Positions 30,911-40,997 of a stretch of DNA of 64,000 bases are shown in pieces. This stretch comes from Coprobacillus cateniformis (GTDB taxonomy: Bacteria > Bacillota_I > Bacilli_A > Erysipelotrichales > Coprobacillaceae). The notes beneath the pieces were generated by a model. It was not told the origin of the DNA, ran no database searches, and saw nothing but the letters and a program-made list of their open reading frames with translations. Where the stretch lies: assembly GCF_009767585.1 (NCBI RefSeq), contig NZ_WSNW01000001.1, forward strand, positions 2,998,041 through 3,062,040, in the 5' to 3' direction. A program made the translations under genes and the position numbers. Positions within the stretch are counted from its first letter, which is position 1; each line of letters opens with the position of its first letter.

Positions 30911-32764
30911 ATGCTGCAAATTGTTCATATAACCAAACGTTATCATTATCAAAAAGTGCTTGATGATATTTCGCTTGATTTGCCTAAGACAGGAATGATA
31001 GCGATTGTTGGTCCATCAGGATGTGGGAAGAGTACATTGCTACATATCATTGGAGGAATAGATCAAGATTTTCAGGGAGATATCAAATGGCAAGAAAGAA
31101 GTGTCAAAAAACATTTATCGCATTATTCTCAAAAGCATATTGGTTTTATTTTTCAGCAATTTCATTTGATTATGTGGCTTTCTGTTCATCAAAATATAAC
31201 GATGTCACAATTTTTCCAAAGGGGTGGTGGAGAAGAAAATTTAGATATTGATGATTTTCAGAATTTAAAGATGTCATCCCTCTCTTTGGGTCAGAGGCAA
31301 AGAATTGCTTATTTGCGTGCATGTTATCAGCCAAGTGATATTTTATTATGTGATGAGCCAACGGGATCACTTGATCCAGTTCATGCAGATGAAGTCATGA
31401 ACCTGTTAAAGGAAGAGTCAAAACGTAGATTGGTCATTGTTGTTTCGCATGATTTAAAGTTGGTTGAAAGGTATAGTGATGAGATTTATACAATGTGTGA
31501 TGGAAAGATTGAAAGTCATCAATGTTTCCGCCATACACCGTTGACTCAAAATAAGATAGTCTCACGTCATAAAAAAATTTTTCCACTTTTACGATTATCA
31601 TGGATGTCATTAAAATCTCACAAAGGGCGCTCTTTACAATTAATATTTGGATTAACGATATCTTTTCTATGTATTATTATGACACTCACAATGAGTAGAG
31701 GATTGGAAACTCAGATACAAAATTATATATATTCTTTAATTCCTTCTTCATGTATTAGTTTTCAAGCACATAATCATCAATCATTGACACTTGATTTTGT
31801 GAATGAATTACAGTCTCAACCCTCTATTACAAGGACACAACTGTATCTTCAGGAGTATGAATTTTTAGGAATCGGTTTTGTTGGTGAAAGGTATCAGGAT
31901 TCACAGGTTCTTTTTATTGGTGATGATGCTTCGCCTTATCAGGACATACAACTTGATATGGGGCAATATCCTCAAGAGGACCATGAAATCATTGTTTCTC
32001 TTTCTACTGCTCAACATTTGTGTAAGGATGAAAGTTTATCAACATTGCTTAATAAGAAAGTTTATGCTTGGTATCAATATCAAAATGAAGTGAAATCAAT
32101 TGCTTATCAGGTTGTTGGAATTACCAATCAGACGACAGCACTAGATACTCTTTATCAAAGAGAAAATGCCTATATTCATCTTTTAAAAGATGTTTATCAA
32201 TTTGATGAAAAGGATATACAAAGTGATTTAGGGATGATTTATATTCATAAAGATTATCAGCGTAGTGAAATTATTAAAGAATTGAAAAAGCAGTATCCGG
32301 ATTATAAGTTTTTAGAAGTTGGAGCGACAACAACTCAAAATATTTCACAATCTATGCAGCAGGTGAGAGTTGTTTTGATGATATTTTCTGGTCTGGCTAT
32401 ATTGTCATCACTTTTTTTAATTGGAGAAGTGATGTTTTTAAATGTTATCCAAAAGAAAAAGGATTTTGCGATTCTGATTTGTTTTGGTGCGAGGCGTTGG
32501 CATTTATTAAAGATTGTATTATTTGAATCCTTGGAAATTGTTTTAAGTGCTCAAATGATATGTACTGGATTATATTATCAGTTGTTATCACTTGTTAATG
32601 TCATGAGTCAAGAGCTTTTATTGAATAATCATTTGACTTTGTCTTTTGATTATGAATTATTGTTGTTTGTGTATAGTGCTTCTTTTCTTCTTGTTTTCAT
32701 AAGTCAGTTACCACCATTGCTTTATGTTTTTAGATTGAATACAATTGCTGCTTTAAAAGATTAA
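30911..32764 (+). CDS. ABC transporter with fused ATPase and permease (second of pair, degenerate signature)
   Basis: A 617-residue paralogue of the previous gene with the same plan: ATPase, one helix (LIFGLTISFLCIIMTLTM), outer domain, three C-terminal helices. Walker A is GPSGCGKST and Walker B ILLCDEPTGSLDP, but the ABC signature reads LSLGQRQRI rather than LSGGQ, and the segment between Q-loop and signature is short. In heterodimeric ABC proteins one site is often degenerate in this way, so the pair probably has one strong and one weak ATPase site. It starts 2 bp after the preceding stop with GGGAGG upstream. Cargo unknown. Confidence 0.85.
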   Translation: MLQIVHITKRYHYQKVLDDISLDLPKTGMIAIVGPSGCGKSTLLHIIGGIDQDFQGDIKWQERSVKKHLSHYSQKHIGFIFQQFHLIMWLSVHQNITMSQFFQRGGGEENLDIDDFQNLKMSSLSLGQRQRIAYLRACYQPSDILLCDEPTGSLDPVHADEVMNLLKEESKRRLVIVVSHDLKLVERYSDEIYTMCDGKIESHQCFRHTPLTQNKIVSRHKKIFPLLRLSWMSLKSHKGRSLQLIFGLTISFLCIIMTLTMSRGLETQIQNYIYSLIPSSCISFQAHNHQSLTLDFVNELQSQPSITRTQLYLQEYEFLGIGFVGERYQDSQVLFIGDDASPYQDIQLDMGQYPQEDHEIIVSLSTAQHLCKDESLSTLLNKKVYAWYQYQNEVKSIAYQVVGITNQTTALDTLYQRENAYIHLLKDVYQFDEKDIQSDLGMIYIHKDYQRSEIIKELKKQYPDYKFLEVGATTTQNISQSMQQVRVVLMIFSGLAILSSLFLIGEVMFLNVIQKKKDFAILICFGARRWHLLKIVLFESLEIVLSAQMICTGLYYQLLSLVNVMSQELLLNNHLTLSFDYELLLFVYSASFLLVFISQLPPLLYVFRLNTIAALKD

Positions 32765-32770
32765 AAAGAG

Positions 32771-32798
32771 TTGAAATTCAAAAATCATATGTTATAAT
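32771..32798 (+). promoter_or_regulatory. Promoter of the leuS T-box transcript
   Basis: TTGAAA (32771-32776) and TATAAT (32793-32798), 16-bp spacer. Confidence 0.75.
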
Positions 32799-32804
32799 GT
32801 TGAA

Positions 32805-33031
32805 TATGTAAAATCAATGAAAAGGAATAGTAGTTGTATGGGTTTCTGCAGAGAGCTTGTGTAAGGTGGAAGCAAGTGAAAAACCGCAATGAACTCGCCT
32901 TGGAGATGTAAAGATGAATGGAGTAGTTTTTACCGTATCACTGCGTTAAGGTGTTAAGGGCATGTATATGAAAATATATATGAACTAAGGTGGTAACGCG
33001 ATAAAGTCGTCCTTAGATGGAGGACTTTTTA
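32805..33031 (+). promoter_or_regulatory. T-box leader of leuS (leucine)
   Basis: The conserved T-box sequence AAGGTGGTAACGCG is at 32987-33000. Stem I elements include GCAGAGAGCTT and GGTGGAAGCAAG. The specifier codon is probably CTC (Leu) at 32894-32896, in GAACTCGCC, which fits the downstream gene. Antiterminator: CTAAGG (32985-32990) with CCTTAG (33011-33016). Terminator: AAGTCGTCC (33004-33012) with GGAGGACTT (33019-33027) and a T run. Uncharged tRNA-Leu binding allows readthrough into leuS. Confidence 0.95.
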
Positions 33032-33051
33032 TATTTTAAGGAGGATGAATT

Positions 33052-35448
33052 ATGCCGTTTGATCACAAACAAATAGAAAAGAAGTGGCAAAAGTATTGGG
33101 ATGACAACAAAACATTTTATACAGATGTCTGGGATTTTTCTAAGCCAAAATATTATGCTTTAGATATGTTTCCTTATCCATCTGGTCAAGGTTTACATGT
33201 TGGTCATCCAGAAGGATATACTGCAACTGATATTATGTCACGTATGAAAAGAATGCAGGGATATAATGTTTTACATCCAATGGGATTTGATTCATTTGGC
33301 TTACCTGCTGAACAGTATGCTATTAAAACTGGAAATCATCCAGAAGGGTTTACTTTAGAAAACATTGCAACATTTACAAAACAATTAAAAATGCTAGGCT
33401 TTTCTTTTGATTGGGAGAAGTGTGTTTCAACATGTGATCCTGATTATTATAAATGGACACAATGGATTTTTAAACAACTCTATAATGATGGATTGGCTAG
33501 AAATGTTGATATTCCTGTGAACTGGTGTGAAGAATTAGGAACTGTTTTGGCTAATGATGAAATTATTGATGGAAAAAGTGAACGTGGTGGGTACCCTGTT
33601 GTAAGAAAGAATATGAAGCAATGGGTTATTGATATTCCAAAATATGCTGAGAAATTATTGGATGGCTTAGAGACAATTGATTGGCCTGAATCAACAAAAG
33701 AAATTCAACGAAATTGGATTGGTAAATCAATTGGAGCACATGTTGATTTTATGGTTGCTGGACATGATGAAAAATTTACCGTTTTTACAACACGTTGCGA
33801 TACTTTATTTGGAGCAACTTACTGTGTATTGGCACCAGAACATGAATTGGTTGCTAAAATAACAACGGCTTCTCAAAAAAGTGCTGTTGAAGATTATGTC
33901 CAGGCATGTTCAACAAAATCAGAAATGGAGCGTACAGAATTAAATAAGGATAAAACTGGGGTTTTCACTGGAGCTTATGCAATCAATCCAGTGAATCAAA
34001 AAGAGATTCCGATTTGGATTTCGGATTATGTTTTGGCTGGTTATGGAACTGGTGCAATCATGGCTGTTCCAGCGCATGATGAGCGTGATTACGAATTTGC
34101 AAAGAAATTTGGTATAGATATTATTCCAGTGCTTGAGGGTGGAGATGTTTCAAAAGAAGCATGGACACAAGATGGATTACATATTAATTCTGATTTCTTA
34201 AATGGTATGAATAAAGAAGATGCCATTGCAAAGATGACACAATGGCTAAAAGAACATCATTGTGGTCAGCAAAAAATTAATTATCGTTTAAGAGAATGGA
34301 TTTTTGCTCGTCAGAGATATTGGGGAGAACCTATTCCAATTATTAATTTTGAAGATGGGACATCAGTGGCATTATCAGATGACCAGTTGCCTTTGATTTT
34401 ACCTCCACTTGAAGATTATTCACCTTCTAAATCTGGTGCTTCACCACTCGATAAAGCGACAGATTGGGTCAATATAGATGTGAATGGTCAAAAAGGAAAA
34501 CGTGAGACAAGTACAATGCCAGGAAGTGCTGGAAGCAGTTGGTACTATATGCGATATATCGACCCACATAATGATAAAGAAATTGCTGATAGAAAGTTGC
34601 TTGACCACTGGTTACCTGTTGATTTATATGTTGGTGGACCAGAACATGCAGTAGGTCATTTATTATACTCTCGTATGTGGAACCGTTATTTGTATGATAA
34701 AGGATATTTATCACATCCAGAGCCTTTTCAGAAATTATATCATCAAGGTATGATTTTGGGTGGTAATGGTGAAAAAATGAGTAAATCTAAAGGAAATGTG
34801 ATAAATCCTGATGATATTGTGAATACATATGGTGCAGATACATTGCGTGTTTATGAAATGTTTATGGGGCCACTAGAAGCAAGTAAACCATGGAGTGAAA
34901 GTGGTGTTGATGGAGCAAGAAAATGGTTGGATCGTGTTTATCGCCTAATTATTGAATCAGGTAAGTTAACGGATAATAATGATCATTCATTGGATTTTGT
35001 TTATCATCAAACAGTCAAGAAGGTTACAAATGATTATGAGACACTTGGGTTTAATACAGCGATTTCCCAAATGATGATTTTTGTCAATGAAGCATATAAA
35101 GCGCCAACACTTTATCGTCCTTATGCTGAAAGCTTGGTTAAAATGTTAAATTGTATTGCACCACATATTTGTGAAGAAATGTGGACATTATTGGGACATG
35201 AAGGAACAATTGCTTATGAATCTTGGCCAACGTATGATGAAGCTATGTTAGAACAAGCAACTGTTGAAATGGCAGTACAAGTCAATGGAAAATTACGTTC
35301 TAAAATTACAGTGGCTAAAGATGAAGATGATGAAGTTGTAAAAGTAACAGCTTTATCTCAAGACAATGTGAAAACACATACTGATGGAAAAAATATTGTT
35401 AAAGTGATTGTTGTTAAGAATAAGATTGTCAATGTCGTTGTTAAATAA
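33052..35448 (+). CDS. leuS: Leucyl-tRNA synthetase
   Basis: A 798-residue class I synthetase that charges tRNA-Leu. The HIGH-type motif is HVGHPEGYTATD, and KMSKSKGNV is the KMSKS loop; the editing (CP1) domain with GTGAIMAVPAHDERD lies between them. The length is normal for bacterial LeuRS of the Bacillus type (about 800). AAGGAGG precedes ATG 33052. Controlled by the upstream T-box. Confidence 0.97.
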   Translation: MPFDHKQIEKKWQKYWDDNKTFYTDVWDFSKPKYYALDMFPYPSGQGLHVGHPEGYTATDIMSRMKRMQGYNVLHPMGFDSFGLPAEQYAIKTGNHPEGFTLENIATFTKQLKMLGFSFDWEKCVSTCDPDYYKWTQWIFKQLYNDGLARNVDIPVNWCEELGTVLANDEIIDGKSERGGYPVVRKNMKQWVIDIPKYAEKLLDGLETIDWPESTKEIQRNWIGKSIGAHVDFMVAGHDEKFTVFTTRCDTLFGATYCVLAPEHELVAKITTASQKSAVEDYVQACSTKSEMERTELNKDKTGVFTGAYAINPVNQKEIPIWISDYVLAGYGTGAIMAVPAHDERDYEFAKKFGIDIIPVLEGGDVSKEAWTQDGLHINSDFLNGMNKEDAIAKMTQWLKEHHCGQQKINYRLREWIFARQRYWGEPIPIINFEDGTSVALSDDQLPLILPPLEDYSPSKSGASPLDKATDWVNIDVNGQKGKRETSTMPGSAGSSWYYMRYIDPHNDKEIADRKLLDHWLPVDLYVGGPEHAVGHLLYSRMWNRYLYDKGYLSHPEPFQKLYHQGMILGGNGEKMSKSKGNVINPDDIVNTYGADTLRVYEMFMGPLEASKPWSESGVDGARKWLDRVYRLIIESGKLTDNNDHSLDFVYHQTVKKVTNDYETLGFNTAISQMMIFVNEAYKAPTLYRPYAESLVKMLNCIAPHICEEMWTLLGHEGTIAYESWPTYDEAMLEQATVEMAVQVNGKLRSKITVAKDEDDEVVKVTALSQDNVKTHTDGKNIVKVIVVKNKIVNVVVK

Positions 35449-35457
35449 TGAAATAAA

Positions 35458-35487
35458 GGTGTTAACAGAAATGTTGACATCTTTTTA
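35458..35487 (+). terminator. Terminator of leuS
   Basis: GGTGTTAACA (35458-35467), loop GAAA, TGTTGACATC (35472-35481), then TTTTTATT. Ten pairs, two G-U. Confidence 0.85.
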
Positions 35488-35489
35488 TT

Positions 35490-36094
35490 CTTTTTTATCT
35501 ATTTAAAAGTTGATAGCAATATTCATTATCTTATACTTATGTTGCATCACTAGAGGTACAATGCAAATATTACAGTTACATGAACCATGAAGTTATAGGC
35601 TCATTTTTGGCATTCACTCTTTATAATTTGGTTGTCAGTAATGCTTAAATTAATGCAAAAATGGTATAGTAACTGTTTTAATAAAGTGAAAAATTTTTAT
35701 TTCAGTATAATTTTAAAAATTGAAACTAATGTAGTTAATGTTATGCTAAAATAAGATGTTAGTAAAAAAATGTTTCTTAGTTGGCTTATATTCAAAAGTT
35801 TGGGGATTCTTGAGTAAGAACTATTTTAGTGATTTGCTTGCAGGAAATGAGTGATGGATTTGATAAAGACTATTAGCGAAGAGATTAAAAGATAAGAATA
35901 ATAAAAAAATAGGAAATGAGTTTTATGAATTTAACTTCATAAAAGCTTTGTATAATTGGTTACTCTTATATTAAGTAACTATAAAGAGTCGTTATTAAAA
36001 AATGTCAAATTCATATAGAAATTATGGAAAATAATGAAATTTAACTTAAATTAATATGCTGGTATGATTGAGATAAAGAAAGGGAGGAAGAAAA
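35490..36094. other. Gene-poor AT-rich stretch before the PTS locus
   Basis: About 600 bp without a supported gene. Stop codons are frequent in all frames. A short frame near 35815-35850 (LSKNYFSDLLAGNE) could be a fossil of coding sequence but cannot be extended. Near the 3' end TTTAAC and TATGAT (about 36040-36070) could serve as the promoter for the EIIC gene at 36095. Confidence 0.5.
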
Positions 36095-37423
36095 ATGAGT
36101 AAACTCAAAAATTATTTTGAAGAAAAAATTGTACCTAATATTGATAAGTTTACAAATGCAAGATATGTAAAGATTATTATGGATGGTTTTATGGGTGTAA
36201 GTGCATTAACAATTGGAGGATCAATCTTCATGTTAATTCGTTCTTTACCATTAGGGGATTGGTATACAAATTTTTTAACAAGTACAGGCTTGGTAGATAT
36301 TTTAAACTTTCCTGTTATGATTACGAGTGATTTGATTTCGTTATATTTGGTTATCGCTTTGGGGTATTTTACTGCAAAGTCATTTGGTAAAAATCCTTTT
36401 TCAGGAGCGATGATTAGTTTAGGAGCGTTATTATTACTGACTCCATTTGAAACAGCAGCAGTATTAACGGATGCAGTTGGGGCAGAAGTTTCAGGTATTG
36501 TAAATAATGTTTTACCAGTTTCATCATTTGGAGCAACTGGATTGTTTTTAGCCATGATTGCAGGAATTGCTGGAGCAAGAATCTATGTTTGGTGTTTAGA
36601 TAAAAATATCAAGATTAAAATGCCAGCATCAGTTCCACCAAATGTGTCTAATATGTTTGAAACAATGATTCCGGCGGGTTTGGTCTTTATTATATTTATG
36701 TTAATAAGAATAGCACTATCTTATACTACATATGGGACTGCTCAAAATTTAATCTATACATTATTACAACAGCCACTAACGAATGTTGATGGAGGATTCT
36801 GGGGATTTGTTATTTATACATTAATAGGTCATATTTTATGGTTGTTTGGCGTTCATGGGACAATGGTTACTTATGCAGCTATGGCTCCTATTTATAATGC
36901 TATGGCAATGGCTAATCTATCTGCATTTGCAGCAGGAACGGCTTGTCCATATCCAGAGTGGAATTTCTTATGTTATACACTTATTGGAGGAGTGGGGTCA
37001 ACATTGGCATTAAATCTGTTGATGTTAACCAGAGCAAAGTCATCACAATTTAAAACTTTAGGGAAATTAACAATCGCAACATCACTATTCAATATAAACG
37101 AACCTATCATGTTTGGATCGCCAGTTATTATGAATATTAATTTGGCCATACCATTTATTGCCTGTCCTATGGTCAATTTGTTCTTATCATCATTGGTCAC
37201 AAGAATTGGATTAGTTGCAGCTCCAACAGGCGCCGCTATCAATACATTTATGCCTTTTGGTTTTTATCAGTCACTCAATAATGGTTCATGGACAGGTGTT
37301 GTTTGGGCAATTGCTTTAGTTGCAATAGACTTGATTATTTATTATCCATTCTTTAAACGTCAAGATTCAATAAATTTAAAAAATGAAATACAATTAAGTG
37401 AACAGGAAGTCGTGAATGAATAA
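36095..37423 (+). CDS. PTS EIIC, lactose/cellobiose family, stand-alone
   Basis: A 442-residue sugar permease with about ten membrane helices, without own EIIB or EIIA domain. Typical blocks: TNARYVKIIMDGFMGVSALTIGGSIFML, PASVPPNVSNMFETMIPAG, FGVHGTMVTYAAMAP, GGVGSTLALNLLML and SLFNINEPIMFGSPVIMN, where the NEP motif binds sugar. It imports and phosphorylates a beta-glucoside or disaccharide with a partner EIIB/EIIA from elsewhere. GGGAGG precedes ATG 36095. The related EIIBC at 39378, the regulator between them and the GH1 gene form one locus. Confidence 0.88.
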   Translation: MSKLKNYFEEKIVPNIDKFTNARYVKIIMDGFMGVSALTIGGSIFMLIRSLPLGDWYTNFLTSTGLVDILNFPVMITSDLISLYLVIALGYFTAKSFGKNPFSGAMISLGALLLLTPFETAAVLTDAVGAEVSGIVNNVLPVSSFGATGLFLAMIAGIAGARIYVWCLDKNIKIKMPASVPPNVSNMFETMIPAGLVFIIFMLIRIALSYTTYGTAQNLIYTLLQQPLTNVDGGFWGFVIYTLIGHILWLFGVHGTMVTYAAMAPIYNAMAMANLSAFAAGTACPYPEWNFLCYTLIGGVGSTLALNLLMLTRAKSSQFKTLGKLTIATSLFNINEPIMFGSPVIMNINLAIPFIACPMVNLFLSSLVTRIGLVAAPTGAAINTFMPFGFYQSLNNGSWTGVVWAIALVAIDLIIYYPFFKRQDSINLKNEIQLSEQEVVNE

Positions 37424-37490
37424 GAGGAGAAAATCCTCTTTTTGTTGCATATAAAATCATGTATAATGGGGAAAAGATGGAGGAAAGCAA

Positions 37491-39368
37491 ATGATGTCAC
37501 TAGATGAAAGAATAATAAAAATAGTTGAACTTTTAGTGTCTTATGGCAGGCCGGTTACCAGTCAGGAGATTGCAAATATTATAGGTATAAGCAGTCGTAC
37601 TGTAAGAGAAACAATTCATCAGAATAAAAGTCATTTAAAATTGATTGGAATAGAAATAAAATCACATTTTAAAAGTGGTTATAGCATTTCTATTGAAGAC
37701 GAATATCGAAATAATTGGAAAACTCTTTTAGATGAGAATAGAAGTATTATACCAAGCGAGACAGAAGATAAAATGACTTATATTATTCAACGGTTTATTT
37801 TAGAAGAAGGCTATATAAAATTAGATGATTTATGTGATGAATTGTGGATCAGTCGTTCGACCATGAATAGATTATTTAAAGAAGTGAGAAAGAGATTTGC
37901 TTTATATCATCTAACAGTTATTTCAAAGCCCTCTTATGGTTTAAAGTTAGAGGGAAATGAAATAGATAAAAGAATTTGTTTGGTTCATAATTGTATTCAA
38001 AAAAGAGAAAGTTCTTTAGAACGTTTTATGGAAGAATATCATATAGATTTACAAAATTGTCAATGTATCAGGCAAGTTGTTTTAAAACATCTCAAAAAAT
38101 ATAATTATAAGTTAACAGATACTGGTTTTCAAAATCTCATTATTCATCTTATAGTTGCAATAAAAAGAATTGAAGAGAAACAATTGATTACGACTTATCC
38201 TATTCAAGTTGATAATGTAGGTATTGAATATTTATTAGCTAATGATATTGTCGAAGAACTTCAAAGTTATTTCTCTATCACTTTTCCAAAAGAAGAAGTA
38301 GAATATGTAATAATACATCTTTATGGAAAGAAATTAACACAAATGGATGGAGAAACTGCACAAATATCTCATGAAATGGAACAGATGATACAAAAAATCA
38401 ATCAACAGATTTTAATGAAGCTGGGATATCATTTTGATGGAGATTTTGAATTGTTTACATTATTAGCATTACATATGATGCCTTTAGTAGTCAGAATACA
38501 ATATGGTCTGAATATGCCTAATCCTATTATAAAGGATATTAAACTGAAAATGGCTGATGCATATGAATGTGCAGTTATTGCTTCACAAGTTATTCAAGAT
38601 GAATACCATAAACCTATTGCTGAAGGTGAATTAGGGTATCTCGCTTTGCATTACAGTATGGCAATTGAAAGATTGCAAGAACAAACAAAGATGAAAAACA
38701 TTGTTATTATCTGTTCTTCAGGTATGGGAACATCATCAATATTAAAGAAACGATTGATGAAGAAGTTTGATATTGATGACTCACATATTCAGGTTTATGA
38801 TGCTCAATCAATACGATCAGTAAATTTAAGTCATATTGATTATATAATAAGTACAGTAAAATTAAATTTAAAGTTAGATAAGCCTATTATATATATGGAA
38901 AATATTTTTGATGATATTGAACTACAGGAAAGTCAACATATGAGAAATTTGCAATCATTTATTAAGAAAGATCTTGTTTTATTACAGCAAACATTTCAAA
39001 CAAAAGAAGATATCTTGAATGATATGTGTCATAAAATTGAGAATATTTATTCATTGCCTTTTTCTTTTCAAAAATTCATAGAGGAAAGAGAGGACTTATC
39101 TTCTACAGAAGTTGGAAACTTAGTTGCAATGCCACATCCTTCTTCATTATGCACAGAGCAATCAATTGTCATGATTATGACATTAAAGAAAAGTATTTTG
39201 TGGAAAAATAATTATGTTAAATATATATTTCTTGTTTCTGGGAATAAAAACTCTAAAGAAGAATGTGAATTTATTAATGAAAATATTATTGATTTGATTA
39301 TGAATAATCAATGGCTTCAAGAATTGGATAAGATATCTTCTTATGAGGAGTTGATTCATATTTTATGA
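37491..39368 (+). CDS. PRD-containing PTS regulator (LicR/MtlR type) with EIIB and EIIA domains
   Basis: A 625-residue transcription factor. Order: two N-terminal helix-turn-helix units (RPVTSQEIANIIGISSRTVRETI; ISRSTMNRLFKEVRKRF), PRD1 (histidines in LIIHLIVAIKRIEEK and VIIHLYGK), PRD2 (LLALHMMPLVVRIQ and YLALHYSMAIERL), an EIIB-like domain with cysteine in VIICSSGMGTSSI, and an EIIA-like domain with histidine in VAMPHPSSL. Its activity is set by phosphorylation from the PTS, so it activates the locus when its sugar is present. GGAGG is 7 bp before ATG 37491 and TATAAT lies at 37462-37467. Its stop overlaps the likely start of the EIIBC gene. Confidence 0.9.
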   Translation: MMSLDERIIKIVELLVSYGRPVTSQEIANIIGISSRTVRETIHQNKSHLKLIGIEIKSHFKSGYSISIEDEYRNNWKTLLDENRSIIPSETEDKMTYIIQRFILEEGYIKLDDLCDELWISRSTMNRLFKEVRKRFALYHLTVISKPSYGLKLEGNEIDKRICLVHNCIQKRESSLERFMEEYHIDLQNCQCIRQVVLKHLKKYNYKLTDTGFQNLIIHLIVAIKRIEEKQLITTYPIQVDNVGIEYLLANDIVEELQSYFSITFPKEEVEYVIIHLYGKKLTQMDGETAQISHEMEQMIQKINQQILMKLGYHFDGDFELFTLLALHMMPLVVRIQYGLNMPNPIIKDIKLKMADAYECAVIASQVIQDEYHKPIAEGELGYLALHYSMAIERLQEQTKMKNIVIICSSGMGTSSILKKRLMKKFDIDDSHIQVYDAQSIRSVNLSHIDYIISTVKLNLKLDKPIIYMENIFDDIELQESQHMRNLQSFIKKDLVLLQQTFQTKEDILNDMCHKIENIYSLPFSFQKFIEEREDLSSTEVGNLVAMPHPSSLCTEQSIVMIMTLKKSILWKNNYVKYIFLVSGNKNSKEECEFINENIIDLIMNNQWLQELDKISSYEELIHIL

Positions 39369-39377
39369 AAAAAAATT

Positions 39378-40925
39378 TTGATTTGTTGTAGTGGAGGGAT
39401 TACAAGTAAGATTTTTATCAGGAAATTGAATCAATATGTTCAGTTGAATCAGTTGACATATCACTTTTCTTCAATAAGTGATACATTTGTTGATGAATAT
39501 GCAAGAGAGTATGACATAATCTTGTTTGCACCTCAAACAAAGCCATCACAAGAACAAATAAAATCACTTAATAATATGTGTTCATGCATCAAAATAATTC
39601 CTGAAAGTATTTATGCAAGTATGGATTGTCAATTATTGTTTCAGTTCATAGAAAGTCCCATGAAAACAAGTGAGGAAAAACAGTATTTTACTGGGTTTGT
39701 TCATGTTATGAGAGATATTTCTAGGCATAGATTTGTCAAAGTATTGGTTAATTCTTCTGTTGCCTTGGGGGCTTTGATGATTGTCCAGGCTTTATTTTCG
39801 CTTATTTTGTCTTTGCCTTTAGAGGCTTATCAGAATTTCCTTGATTCATCAGGATTGAAATCCTTTTTTGAAATACCGATTGTTGTATTGTCTAATTCTA
39901 TAGGGTTGATTTTTAGTTTTGTTGTCGCATATCAATATCGAATTGACAACAAAGATAAACTGTTTGCTGGACTTTTAAGTATGGCTTGTTATTTACTGCT
40001 GATACCTATTGATGTTGCTCGTCAGGGAAGTTTGACTAGTATTTATACGGCAATGATTGATTTACAATATATGAATTCTTCTGGTATATTTGTAGCTATG
40101 ATATCTTCTTTGATATTTTCAAAGATTTATGATTATATTTTGAGGTTGAAATTTTTAAAAGATGACTTGATGAAGATGGCTGTTTCATGTGTTGTTGTAT
40201 TAACAATCTATTTATGTATAAGATATATTTTTATGTTAACATCGTATCAAAATATATTTGTATATTTTAATCAATTTATCTCAATGCTTTTAAAGCCTAT
40301 TTCAGAGGGAGTATGGGGATTTGCAGTCTTTATATTTTTATCATCATTGTTATATTTTATAGGTATACATGGACCGCAACTTATCTATACACTCATACTT
40401 CCTTTGCATACAACAATATATTATGCAAATATTACTGCTTTTGCTTCAAACTTACCCGCTCCATACCCTTATTGGTTTTTAATGCCTTGGGTATTTATGG
40501 GTGGAGTAGGTGCGACTTTAGCTTTAAATGTATTAATGATTATAAAATCTAAACATACATCTACAAAAACTTTAGGTAAACTTGCATTAATGACTTCATT
40601 ATTTAATATTAATGAGCCGTTGATATATGGGTTTCCAATAGTGTTTAATCCTTTTATGTTTATACCATTTACAAGCATACCCCTTATAAATTTATTGATA
40701 TGTATTATTTTTATGAAGTTGATTCCAATAGTTCCTTTTCCTACTGGAGCTGAAATAAGTACTTATATGCCATTTGGAGTGGGGGCAATGTTGACTAATA
40801 ATAGTTGGTTAGGATTGCTATTATGTATAGGAATATTAATTGTAGACATGTGTTTGTACTATCCGTTTTTTATCAATTATGAGAAAAACAATAATCACAT
40901 CATGTTCAATAAAAATAAAAAATGA
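39378..40925 (+). CDS. PTS EIIBC, lactose/cellobiose family; start region out of frame (A8 tract)
   Basis: EIIB (residues 1-100) plus EIIC (about 110-500, ten helices). The EIIB active-site loop is ICCSGGITSK, and the EIIC blocks GIHGPQLIYTLILPL, GGVGATLALN and SLFNINEPLIYG match the neighbouring EIIC. The natural start should be ATG 39365, overlapping the regulator's stop (ATGA), to give MKKILICCSGG. But eight A residues follow that ATG instead of seven, so that frame ends at TAG 39389-39391. The open frame only starts at TTG 39378 with no ribosome binding site. Expression would need transcript slippage on the A tract, a rare start, or a frame-restoring mutation. Otherwise the protein looks intact. 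Confidence 0.8.
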   Translation: MICCSGGITSKIFIRKLNQYVQLNQLTYHFSSISDTFVDEYAREYDIILFAPQTKPSQEQIKSLNNMCSCIKIIPESIYASMDCQLLFQFIESPMKTSEEKQYFTGFVHVMRDISRHRFVKVLVNSSVALGALMIVQALFSLILSLPLEAYQNFLDSSGLKSFFEIPIVVLSNSIGLIFSFVVAYQYRIDNKDKLFAGLLSMACYLLLIPIDVARQGSLTSIYTAMIDLQYMNSSGIFVAMISSLIFSKIYDYILRLKFLKDDLMKMAVSCVVVLTIYLCIRYIFMLTSYQNIFVYFNQFISMLLKPISEGVWGFAVFIFLSSLLYFIGIHGPQLIYTLILPLHTTIYYANITAFASNLPAPYPYWFLMPWVFMGGVGATLALNVLMIIKSKHTSTKTLGKLALMTSLFNINEPLIYGFPIVFNPFMFIPFTSIPLINLLICIIFMKLIPIVPFPTGAEISTYMPFGVGAMLTNNSWLGLLLCIGILIVDMCLYYPFFINYEKNNNHIMFNKNKK

Positions 40926-40997
40926 GGAAATAAATGATAAGGTCATAGATTTTTTTATACGATATAATTGTCTCGAAAAAGGAGAGTGATTATAAGT

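Noticed and set aside
35815..35930. Possible fossil of a coding sequence (LSKNYFSDLLAGNE)
   Set aside because: Fourteen residues in an AT-rich region cannot be separated from chance.
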